Translations under genes and position numbers: made by a program
From: Algoriphagus pacificus
GTDB lineage: Bacteria > Bacteroidota > Bacteroidia > Cytophagales > Cyclobacteriaceae
DNA length: 64,000 nucleotides
Direction: 5' to 3'
Assembly: GCF_017254845.1 (NCBI RefSeq)
Contig: NZ_JAFKCU010000008.1
Span: 1 to 64,000 of the forward strand
Notes under the pieces: generated by a model
Seen by the model: only the letters and a program-made list of their open reading frames with translations
The model's database searches: none
What the model was told of the DNA's origin: nothing
Shown here: positions 26,217-34,144 of the stretch, in pieces
Position numbering within the stretch: position 1 is the first letter of the stretch
How the letters are laid out: every line of letters begins with the position of its first letter

Positions 26217-28484
26217 ATGAATAAAATTTTTGAATCTGGTATTTACAACCAGGTTTATCCTATAATTCTCAATCCTAAAAATCATGATGATCAAATCAAA
26301 CTGGATTTGCTTCTTCAAAACAATAATATCAAGGTCGTAAATACCCTTGATAATCAAATAATTGAACTTTTAAATGCTAAGAGCGGCGGGAAAAAGATCA
26401 ATTCTGATAAGCATAACCAATTGCTAAAAGAGTTTTATGAAGTAAATGATAAAGATACTTTTGGAAACTGGATCTACTATCCCTGGAAGAATACATTGGT
26501 CAGACTTCTCCCCGAAGAGGATTTTATTCTAGTCAGAACGTCGAGAAATAACTATAAAATCACCCAACAAGAACAAAAAGAATTAGCTACAAGGAAAGTT
26601 GGGATAATTGGGCTTTCTGTGGGACAAAGCATAGCGCTTGCGATGGCTTTGGAAAGGAGTTTTGGTGAGTTGCGTATTTCCGATTTTGATACGTTAGATT
26701 TAAGTAATATCAATCGATTAAGGGCTTCTATAATTGATTTGAATGAAGAAAAATCAATTATAGCTGCAAGAGAAATTTGGGAAATTGATCCTTATCTCAA
26801 TATTAAACTTTTTAGAGAGGGTATAAGTGAAGAAAACATTGATGATTTTCTTACCTCAGGAGGCAAGTTAGACTTGCTTATTGATGAATGTGATAGCTTT
26901 AATATTAAAGTATTAGCTAGAGAAAAAGCCAAGAAATATAAAATTCCTGTGGTCATGGAAACCTCCGATCGGGGAATGGTTGATATTGAAAGGTTTGACC
27001 TTGAGCCTGATCGACCAATTTTCCATGGTCATATGAAAGGAGTAAGTTATTCTGATTTGAAAGAATTAAGCGACAGGCAAAGGATTGCTATTGGGCTTAA
27101 AATTACCGGGATAAACACACTTTCTTCAAGGATGAAAGCATCCTTATTAGAAATGAACCAGACTATTACTTCCTGGCCCCAACTGGCTTCAGCTGTTTTT
27201 TTAGGGGGAGCTACAATTTCTCACATTGCTAGAAAATTATTGCTTGGAGCCAATTATCAATCTGGAAAGTGTTTGGTTGATATTGATGAGTTAGTAAAGC
27301 CAGAAGAAAATTCACAAGTAAAAGAGGTTGAAAAAGAAGCCATTTCATTTTCAGATTGGATGACCTTAATCCCTAATAACCTTCAACCTTCTTCTGTCAA
27401 TATTCCTCAAAATGACTTGAGAGATATAATCGAGCATGCCAACATGGCTCCATCTGGTGGGAATGTCCAACCATGGCATTGGATCTTAGATGAGAAGTCT
27501 ATTATTCATCTTTTTCATGACAAGACAAAGAGTGATTCTTTTCTTGATTTTTTAGGTACTGGATCTCTGATTGCATTCGGAGCTGCTCTTGAGAATTTAA
27601 GGTTGAAGGCTGCTTATTTGGGTTATGAGATAGAAATTATTCACCAAATCAATGAATTTGAGCAAGATTTAATCGCCTCGATTAGATTTATTTCAAAATC
27701 TCCATTACCATTAAAAGTGAAATACTCAGAGCTAGTAGAGGGAATTTCAAAAAGGTGCACGAATAGAAAAAATAACGAGAGAGTTGAAATTTCTGATCAA
27801 GTCATTTCTGAAATGGAAAATCTGGTTACAGATCTTGAATTAGGGATTAAGTCAAAAACTGACGATAAATCTCTACAGGAATTAGCTAGGATTATTGGAG
27901 AAATGGATCGTTTGAGATTATTGCATAAGCGAGGTTATCGCGATTTTATTAATGAAATCAGATGGACTGAAAAAGAAGCAATAGACACATCTGATGGAAT
28001 CGATATAGAAACATTGGAGCTTGAAGGTGCGGATAGAGCAGCATTAGGATTACTTAGAGATGCTGCTGCGGTCGAATTGCTGAGAGAAAATAATCTAGGG
28101 ACAGCTTTAAGCAAGATTTCTGATACAACAGTTCTTTCCTCCTCAGCTGTAGTAATGATTCAGGGAGCGTCTTTTGACCCAATTACTTACCTGAAAGCAG
28201 GGATAGCTTTGCAAAGGATCTGGATCAAAGCCAATTTAAATGACATTAGTATTCAGCCTATTTCAGCTTCTTTATTTATATTTCAACGCTTAAAAAGAGA
28301 AATCACCACTGGTTATAGTAAACTAAACCAAGAAAGGATTATTGAGTTATCAGAAGACTTGAATAAACTATTCAATGATGGCATTTCTTGTGAAAATTTA
28401 TTTTTGATCAGGTTAAATAAAGTGCAAGAACCCAGTGTAAGGGCATACAGAAGAGATGTTTCTAATTCACTAACCATAATTTAA
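26217..28484 (+). CDS. E1/ThiF-like adenylation domain fused to a nitroreductase domain (Rv1355c-type)
   Basis: A 755-residue two-enzyme fusion resembling the Rv1355c/MoeY type of Mycobacterium. An N-terminal extension (1-125) precedes an E1-like Rossmann domain with G132-x3-G136, D156-x-D158, N164 and R167 of the ATP site, K179 and D223-x2-D226 (DECD). It lacks clear CxxC zinc pairs and a canonical catalytic-cysteine loop, so it may adenylate a carboxylate without forming a thioester. The C-terminal part (about 395-755) is nitroreductase-like with the FMN-binding APSGGNVQPW (411-420). E1 plus nitroreductase recalls azole-forming peptide systems. The substrate is unknown. It leads an operon with an acyltransferase and two kinases. 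Confidence 0.8.
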   Translation: MNKIFESGIYNQVYPIILNPKNHDDQIKLDLLLQNNNIKVVNTLDNQIIELLNAKSGGKKINSDKHNQLLKEFYEVNDKDTFGNWIYYPWKNTLVRLLPEEDFILVRTSRNNYKITQQEQKELATRKVGIIGLSVGQSIALAMALERSFGELRISDFDTLDLSNINRLRASIIDLNEEKSIIAAREIWEIDPYLNIKLFREGISEENIDDFLTSGGKLDLLIDECDSFNIKVLAREKAKKYKIPVVMETSDRGMVDIERFDLEPDRPIFHGHMKGVSYSDLKELSDRQRIAIGLKITGINTLSSRMKASLLEMNQTITSWPQLASAVFLGGATISHIARKLLLGANYQSGKCLVDIDELVKPEENSQVKEVEKEAISFSDWMTLIPNNLQPSSVNIPQNDLRDIIEHANMAPSGGNVQPWHWILDEKSIIHLFHDKTKSDSFLDFLGTGSLIAFGAALENLRLKAAYLGYEIEIIHQINEFEQDLIASIRFISKSPLPLKVKYSELVEGISKRCTNRKNNERVEISDQVISEMENLVTDLELGIKSKTDDKSLQELARIIGEMDRLRLLHKRGYRDFINEIRWTEKEAIDTSDGIDIETLELEGADRAALGLLRDAAAVELLRENNLGTALSKISDTTVLSSSAVVMIQGASFDPITYLKAGIALQRIWIKANLNDISIQPISASLFIFQRLKREITTGYSKLNQERIIELSEDLNKLFNDGISCENLFLIRLNKVQEPSVRAYRRDVSNSLTII

Positions 28485-28486
28485 GA

Positions 28487-29191
28487 ATGTTCACATTCAA
28501 AGCATTTAGAGCTGTAGATGAACCTGACATTTGTCGAATGTTCATAGAAGGGCATGCAAATGTGTTGAAGGATTATGGGGTGACAAAAGTGACCTCTTCA
28601 AATAATGAATGGAAAGACAATCCATATGTGTTTGTGGTGACTGTTCATGATGATTTGACTGGGAATGTTGTCAGCGGTTTAAGAATACATATCGCTCATG
28701 AAGATTATCCTCTTCCATTAGAAGGAGCCATCAGCCAAGTAGATACTAATATCAGTAAAATAGTGGCTGAATACCGGGAGTTGGGAACAGGAGAAATTGG
28801 TGGTTTGTGGAATAGTAGAGCTGTTTCAGGATATGGAATAGGTGCTTTGTATTTGTCAAGAGCTTCGCTTGTGATTGCAGAACAGTTAGAGATCCCTTCT
28901 TTATTTGCTCTATGTGCGGAATATACACTAAAGCCTACCCTTCAAAAAGGCTTTGAAATTGAAACAAAAATCGGGAATAAAGGGACGTTCTTCTATCCAA
29001 AACTTGATCTTGTGGCAACATTGGCAGTTTCAAAGGATGTGAAAGGTTTGCCCCTGGCATTGAAAGAGGAGAGAGATTTTATTTTTGATTTAAGAAAAAA
29101 CTTACAGTGTGAACGTCTAGAAATGACCCCAAAAGGTGAAATTAAAATCACCTACGATCTCAAAATTTCAAATCCAAACTGGAGAATTTAA
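28487..29191 (+). CDS. GNAT-fold N-acyltransferase, autoinducer-synthase or FeeM-like
   Basis: A 234-residue soluble protein. The central segment EIGGLWNSRAVSGYGIG (103-119) has the strand-loop pattern of GNAT acyl-CoA binding (R111-x3-G-x-G), preceded by a beta-rich half with LRIHIA and followed by LFALCAEYTLKP. Spacing resembles acyl-homoserine-lactone synthases, FeeM N-acyl amino acid synthases and arginine N-succinyltransferases, but I cannot assign one. It begins two bases after the E1/nitroreductase stop and ends one base before the histidine kinase start, so it is part of the same pathway. Acyl donor and acceptor are unknown. Confidence 0.6.
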   Translation: MFTFKAFRAVDEPDICRMFIEGHANVLKDYGVTKVTSSNNEWKDNPYVFVVTVHDDLTGNVVSGLRIHIAHEDYPLPLEGAISQVDTNISKIVAEYRELGTGEIGGLWNSRAVSGYGIGALYLSRASLVIAEQLEIPSLFALCAEYTLKPTLQKGFEIETKIGNKGTFFYPKLDLVATLAVSKDVKGLPLALKEERDFIFDLRKNLQCERLEMTPKGEIKITYDLKISNPNWRI

Positions 29192-29192
29192 T

Positions 29193-31304
29193 ATGTTAGT
29201 ATTTTTTGCGTGGCTTTCCTTTAGTCTATTACAAATTAACCCTATCGTCATTGGTAATGAAAGCGTAGATCTCAATAGATATGAGTATTTGATTTTGGAT
29301 AAAAATCAAAATTTGGGTTTGACTGATGTGATGAATTCACAGGAATTTGAAAAAATCGACAACAGTTCGATCAATTTTGGTATTAATGATGATTTGGTTT
29401 GGCTTAGATATGATTTGATAAATACCAGTGAGGAAAATCTCAAATATTTATATATAAATAACCCTTCGTTAGATAGTTTGGAGCTATTTATTGTCAAGGA
29501 TCAGGAGGTCTTGCAAACTTATTATGGAGGTAGACTTGTAGATTATTTTTCAAAATCAATCTCTTCGAAATCTATCATTTTTGATATAAATCTTCCTAAA
29601 GATGAGCCTGTCACGCTTTACATGAAAGTAAAAAGCGTCAACAAAAAGATTATTACTTCAACAGTTAGTGACTTGGATTTTGTGAATTCACTTATCAATA
29701 AAGAGAATATTCTTTTTGGGATTTTTACAGGGATTATTGCAGGTCTCTTCTTCTATAATCTGTTTTTATACTTTTCAGTAAGGGATAAAATTTATCTGAT
29801 TTATGTGATTCATACACTTTTTGTTTGGCTCGCGCAAAGCTCCATATTAGGTTATACTCAAGAAATTTTCTGGCCAAATTCAGTTTGGCTAAACCTCAGA
29901 TCAGGAGTGATTTTCTCCTCTTTTGTAAGTATTGCAGGAATTTGGTTCTTGAGAGAATTCTTATTCACAAAATCCTTTATCCCGAAAATCGATAAAGGAT
30001 TCTACTTCATCTATGGAGTGTATGGTTTCATTCTTTTCAATGCATTTTTCTTTTCAATAACTATCAGTTATCAAGTATTACTTGTTACCCAATCGATTGT
30101 TGTGATGTTTGTTCTATTCGCAGCAGTTTTGATTGTAAAGCAAGGATACAGGCCGGCAAGGTATTACCTGTTGGCTTGGTCGATGTTTATGGTTGGTATT
30201 TTCATTTTTGTTTTAAGTGAAATGGGAGTCATCGCCACCACTAACCTTACTGCTTATGTAATGCCTTTGGGCTCAGCTTTAGAGGTGGTTTTGCTTTCAT
30301 TTGCTCTTGCTGATAGAATTAATATCCTCAAAAAAGAGAAAGAAAAGGAGCAGGCGGAAAGGCTGGAAGTTTTGAAAGAAAATGAGATTCTGGTCCGTGA
30401 GCAAAACACGATTCTTGAGAAAAAAGTGAAGTTGAGAACGGATGAATTAGAACATGCGCTGAGGAATCTTCAGAATACACAAAGTCAACTAGTTAGTCAG
30501 GAGAAAATGGCTTCCTTGGGTCAATTGACAGCTGGTATTGCGCATGAAATCAATAACCCGATCAACTTTGTAAGCTCCAATATCACTCCTCTAAAAAGAG
30601 ATATTAAAGATATCATGGAGGTGATTGAATTCTACAGAGAAGCTGGTCAGAAAGAGTTTTCGGAAAACTCAAAGAAAAAAGCGAAGGAATTGGAGGAAGA
30701 TCTTGAGTTGGATTATGTCTTAGACGAGGTAGATCAGCTACTGAAGGGGATGGAAGATGGAGCCCGAAGAACTGTGGAGATTGTAAAAGGCTTGAGGATT
30801 TTCTCCAGAGTAGATGAGCAGGATATCAAAAAGGTAGACTTGCATGATGGGATTAACAGTACTATTATTTTGTTGAACAGCACTATTCCTGGAAAAATAC
30901 GGATCGTGAGAGAGTTTGGTGAATTACCGATGGTAGAATGTCTAGCAGGTAAAATCAACCAGGTGTTTATGAACATTATCAACAATGCAGTTCATGCTTT
31001 AAGTGATAACATCGATGATATAAAAGACCCGCATATTACACTGAGAACGAAAGCTTTTGAAGAAACTGTCAGGATTGAAATTGAAGATAATGGCCCAGGA
31101 ATGCCAGAAAGTGTAAAACAACGTATATTTGAACCATTCTTTACTACAAAAGCGGTAGGAAAAGGGACAGGTTTGGGTCTGTCAATTGTTTATTCTATTA
31201 TTGAAAATCACAAAGGAACCCTCGAAGTAATAACTGAGCAGGGAGAAGGTACAACTTTTATTATTACCCTTCCTATATACCAAAGTACTCCAAGATATGA
31301 GTGA
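29193..31304 (+). CDS. 7TM-DISM sensor histidine kinase
   Basis: A 703-residue membrane kinase. A signal-like N-terminus (1-20) precedes a periplasmic DISMED2-type beta sandwich (about 25-160), seven membrane helices (about 165-385), a coiled coil (about 390-435), HisKA with phosphoacceptor H451 (AGIAHEINNP), and an HATPase domain with GPGMPES and GTGLGLSI. The DISM domain is thought to bind small ligands such as carbohydrates or modified metabolites. No receiver is attached, and the receiver-kinase that follows overlaps it by eight bases. The ATG at 29193 was chosen; the frame extends upstream into the acyltransferase gene without support. Confidence 0.9.
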   Translation: MLVFFAWLSFSLLQINPIVIGNESVDLNRYEYLILDKNQNLGLTDVMNSQEFEKIDNSSINFGINDDLVWLRYDLINTSEENLKYLYINNPSLDSLELFIVKDQEVLQTYYGGRLVDYFSKSISSKSIIFDINLPKDEPVTLYMKVKSVNKKIITSTVSDLDFVNSLINKENILFGIFTGIIAGLFFYNLFLYFSVRDKIYLIYVIHTLFVWLAQSSILGYTQEIFWPNSVWLNLRSGVIFSSFVSIAGIWFLREFLFTKSFIPKIDKGFYFIYGVYGFILFNAFFFSITISYQVLLVTQSIVVMFVLFAAVLIVKQGYRPARYYLLAWSMFMVGIFIFVLSEMGVIATTNLTAYVMPLGSALEVVLLSFALADRINILKKEKEKEQAERLEVLKENEILVREQNTILEKKVKLRTDELEHALRNLQNTQSQLVSQEKMASLGQLTAGIAHEINNPINFVSSNITPLKRDIKDIMEVIEFYREAGQKEFSENSKKKAKELEEDLELDYVLDEVDQLLKGMEDGARRTVEIVKGLRIFSRVDEQDIKKVDLHDGINSTIILLNSTIPGKIRIVREFGELPMVECLAGKINQVFMNIINNAVHALSDNIDDIKDPHITLRTKAFEETVRIEIEDNGPGMPESVKQRIFEPFFTTKAVGKGTGLGLSIVYSIIENHKGTLEVITEQGEGTTFIITLPIYQSTPRYE

Positions 31305-32382
31305 TAAAATCCATGTGCTCTACATCGATGATGAGGATAATAACCTTAAATCGTTCCGGGCAACTTTAAGAAAAGACTTTAAAATTTTTACTGCAATTGA
31401 TGCGGAGGAAGGGTTGCGTCTTGCCCAGGAAGAGGAAATTCATGTGGTAATAGCGGATCAAAGAATGCCAGGAATGACTGGTACAGAATTCTTTGAAAAA
31501 ATGGTCAAGATCAATCCTGATCCGATCAGGATTTTGTTGACAGGATATTCTGACATCGCTTCGGTAATTGATGCGATCAATAAGGGTGAGGTTTATAGGT
31601 TTATCGATAAGCCATGGAATATTGAGCAGATCAAAAATTCCATCAAAAATGCGGCTGATATTTACTTCATGAGAATGGAGCTCAAAGAGAAAAATATCAA
31701 GTTGAAGAAACTTCATTCTGAAATGAACCAGTTTGTTTACAGTCTTTCTCATGAGTTGAGAGGACCGCTGATGAGTATCTCAGGAGTTTCTAAATTGGCA
31801 AAACTGGAAGTAGAAGATCCCCATATTCTGGAATATTTTGAAATGATCGATTCAGCGACAGTGAAGCTGGATGATTACATTTATAAGATGTTGGATTTCT
31901 ATAGATCCACTAAAATAGATCATAAAGTCGCTTCTATTGATTTTAAATCTATCGTGGATCAACAAATGGAAGCATACAACGCCAAATTTGATTTGAGCCA
32001 TTTCCATGTGGATATTCAGATAAATCAGCAAGAAGAATTCTTCTCAGATGATGCAAAAATCAGAGTGATCCTGAATAATCTTTTTAGTAATTCTGTGCAG
32101 TTCCAAAAGCACGATCCAGGTCTTAAATCCATTTCTTTGACAATAGATGTACTTGACAATCAAGCCATCATCAGAGTAGAGGATAACGGAATTGGTATTG
32201 ATGCTAAACACCATCCTGAAGTTTTCAACCTTTTTACCAGAGCTACTCAGAAAAATGTCGGCGTAGGACTGGGACTTTACATGGTCAAAGAAGCTGTGGA
32301 GCAAATGGGAGGTAGAATTGATTTGGACTCAACTCTCAATGTAGGTACCAGCATTACGATCACTTTGCCTAATATGAATTAA
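31297..32382 (+). CDS. Receiver domain followed by histidine kinase (RR-HK)
   Basis: A 361-residue soluble protein with reversed order: a receiver (1-120, phosphoacceptor D54 in VIADQRMPG), a coiled coil (about 122-142), HisKA with H152 (SLSHELRGP) and an HATPase domain (about 245-361) with DNGIGID and GVGLGLYM. It overlaps the 7TM kinase gene by eight bases. Phosphorylation of D54 by that kinase would make this protein the second stage of a relay, perhaps with the lone receiver at 25540-26013 as final acceptor. Confidence 0.9.
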   Translation: MSDKIHVLYIDDEDNNLKSFRATLRKDFKIFTAIDAEEGLRLAQEEEIHVVIADQRMPGMTGTEFFEKMVKINPDPIRILLTGYSDIASVIDAINKGEVYRFIDKPWNIEQIKNSIKNAADIYFMRMELKEKNIKLKKLHSEMNQFVYSLSHELRGPLMSISGVSKLAKLEVEDPHILEYFEMIDSATVKLDDYIYKMLDFYRSTKIDHKVASIDFKSIVDQQMEAYNAKFDLSHFHVDIQINQQEEFFSDDAKIRVILNNLFSNSVQFQKHDPGLKSISLTIDVLDNQAIIRVEDNGIGIDAKHHPEVFNLFTRATQKNVGVGLGLYMVKEAVEQMGGRIDLDSTLNVGTSITITLPNMN

Positions 32383-32414
32383 GAAAGAAAGGCGGTCATT
32401 TTACAGGTAAAATG

Positions 32415-32423
32415 TATCTTTGC
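32415..32423 (+). promoter_or_regulatory. -7 promoter element of ppa
   Basis: TATCTTTGC is a perfect match to TAnnTTTG(C). It predicts transcription from about 32430 and a leader near 40 bases before the ppa ATG. Confidence 0.6.
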
Positions 32424-32469
32424 TGCGGATTAGGGGGAGACCCACTTTTTATTAACAAATTCAAAAAAT

Positions 32470-33009
32470 ATGATTAACCCTTGGCACGACGTCAATATCG
32501 GGAAAAATGCCCCTGAAACTGTAATGGGCGTGATCGAAATTCCAAAAGGAAGTAAAGGCAAATACGAGCTTGACAAAAAAACAGGGATGCTATACCTGGA
32601 CAGAGTCTTGTTCTCAGCAGTTCATTATCCAGCCAATTATGGATTTATTCCTCAGACATTCTGTGAAGATCACGATCCTTTGGATATCCTGATCATTTCT
32701 CAGATCGATATTCCTTCCATGTGTTTGGTCGAAGCGAAAGTCATCGGTGTAATGAGAATGGTTGATGGTGGTGAAGCTGATGATAAAATCATCGCTGTAG
32801 CTGCGGGAGACCAATCCGTGAACTATATCAATGACATCGATGAATTGCCACCTCACTTGATGAAGGAAGTTCACCGTTTCTTTGAAGACTACAAAAAGCT
32901 TGAAAACAAAGAAGTAAAAGTGGAGGATTTCTTGGGTAAAGAAGACGCTATGCGGATCATCCAGGAAAGTGTGGAGCTTTACGATAAAAACTTCCGTACT
33001 GCACGATAA
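32470..33009 (+). CDS. ppa: Inorganic pyrophosphatase
   Basis: A 179-residue soluble family I pyrophosphatase, which hydrolyses pyrophosphate and drives biosynthetic reactions. The metal-binding signature E66-D67-H-D69-P-L-D72 is intact, and [13 protein letters not shown] supplies further metal ligands. It has its own promoter element and ends at a strong hairpin terminator. Confidence 0.96.
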   Translation: MINPWHDVNIGKNAPETVMGVIEIPKGSKGKYELDKKTGMLYLDRVLFSAVHYPANYGFIPQTFCEDHDPLDILIISQIDIPSMCLVEAKVIGVMRMVDGGEADDKIIAVAAGDQSVNYINDIDELPPHLMKEVHRFFEDYKKLENKEVKVEDFLGKEDAMRIIQESVELYDKNFRTAR

Positions 33010-33013
33010 AATG

Positions 33014-33045
33014 AAAGCCTGAGAAATTTCTCAGGCTTTTTTATT
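33014..33045. terminator. Terminator after ppa, probably bidirectional
   Basis: AAAGCCTGAGAAA at 33014-33026 is followed immediately by its reverse complement TTTCTCAGGCTTT, then a T-rich run. The stop codon of the convergent PH-like gene lies inside the right arm. Confidence 0.9.
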
Positions 33046-33489
33046 TTTCACTTGCTGTTTTGCAGCTTTTTTCATGAGATACTTGACCATTTGCGAATAG
33101 GACTCATGCTCATGATTAGAGATTGAGATTGATTGCTTGTCTGCGAAAGCTATGGTCAGTTGTTTGAATTCTTTTTTGTTGGCCAAAATGGTTTCCTCCT
33201 CCCAAGCTAATATCTGATTGACCGGATAGGTTTTTTCATAGCGTCTGATTGGAAGTTTTACCACGATTTGGTCTTTTCCGGCAGCGATAAATCTATAGCC
33301 AGCTAAAAGTTTTATCAGGATCATCAGAATCACCAGTGTCAGTAAAGGAGCGGCAATCAAGTAAAACCAGAGTCCAAAACTTCCCACATAGGCAAAGTCC
33401 CTTAAAATGAACACCAATCCAGCTATCAGGAAAAGGACAAGAATGCCCAATGAGAAATAGGTGGATAATTTTGGCTTAATCAGAATCAT
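33031..33489 (-). CDS. Membrane protein with PH-like cytosolic domain
   Basis: A 152-residue protein from the ATG at 33489. Two membrane helices (about 9-29 and 36-60) are followed by a compact domain with alternating strands (IVVKLPIRRYEKTYPVNQIL) like bacterial PH domains, and a Lys-rich tail. I do not recognise a named family. A start at 33525 would give 164 residues but a 50-base overlap with the gene before it. The reading frame ends inside the terminator shared with ppa. Confidence 0.65.
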   Translation of the reverse strand: MILIKPKLSTYFSLGILVLFLIAGLVFILRDFAYVGSFGLWFYLIAAPLLTLVILMILIKLLAGYRFIAAGKDQIVVKLPIRRYEKTYPVNQILAWEEETILANKKEFKQLTIAFADKQSISISNHEHESYSQMVKYLMKKAAKQQVKNKKA

Positions 33490-34081
33490 GGAGTGCTTGG
33501 ATTTCTTCGAGTTTTTGCTTTGCAAAAGTCCTCAAATCTTCGAAAAAAGCGAAGAAAATCACCTCAAATTCATTTTCTCGCTCCAATAATGATAAATGGG
33601 CTTGTTCCATTTTGGAATCAAATCGGGTCCTTTTGGATAGTCCAGTCAGAGAACTTTGGATCCCTTCAATCTCTGCATATCTCAAAAGCCAATTGTCCTT
33701 TTTCATCCAATAAAATAGATTTCCGAACCGATCTGGAAAAAAAGCCTCATACCTAGTGACTTGCTCATATACCGAAAAGGTGAACTCCTCCAGCGTTTGA
33801 TCCGAATATCTGTTCCAGTTTTTTCCCAAAAAATAATCAAAGAAAATATCTGTAATCACTGTAGCATAATGCCCAAAAATCGGTCTCAGGTAAGTTTGTC
33901 CCGCTCGGACTAAAGGATGAGAATCCGTAAAGCGGTCAATTTCTCGATGAAGTAGAATTCCCTGTTGAATGCCTTTTGGGAACCGCACCATCATTTTTCC
34001 TTTGACAAAATCTCCAATGAAATTGCCAACTAGAATTTCTTCCTGATGAAAGGAAAGATAGGCATGGGCCAAATAGTTCAT
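33476..34081 (-). CDS. acpH: Acyl carrier protein phosphodiesterase (AcpH-like)
   Basis: A 201-residue protein of the AcpH/DUF479 family, which removes the phosphopantetheine arm from holo-ACP. The N-terminus MNYLAHAYLS, followed by GNFIGDFVKG and LHREIDRFTDSHP, is diagnostic, with histidines and aspartates in HD-like positions. It overlaps the membrane protein gene downstream by 14 bases on the same strand. Confidence 0.88.
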   Translation of the reverse strand: MNYLAHAYLSFHQEEILVGNFIGDFVKGKMMVRFPKGIQQGILLHREIDRFTDSHPLVRAGQTYLRPIFGHYATVITDIFFDYFLGKNWNRYSDQTLEEFTFSVYEQVTRYEAFFPDRFGNLFYWMKKDNWLLRYAEIEGIQSSLTGLSKRTRFDSKMEQAHLSLLERENEFEVIFFAFFEDLRTFAKQKLEEIQALHDSD

Positions 34082-34144
34082 CCTTGCTTTTTGAATAGAA
34101 AACTTAATCTGATTTGATTAGTTTCGACCCTAAAATAAGCATTG

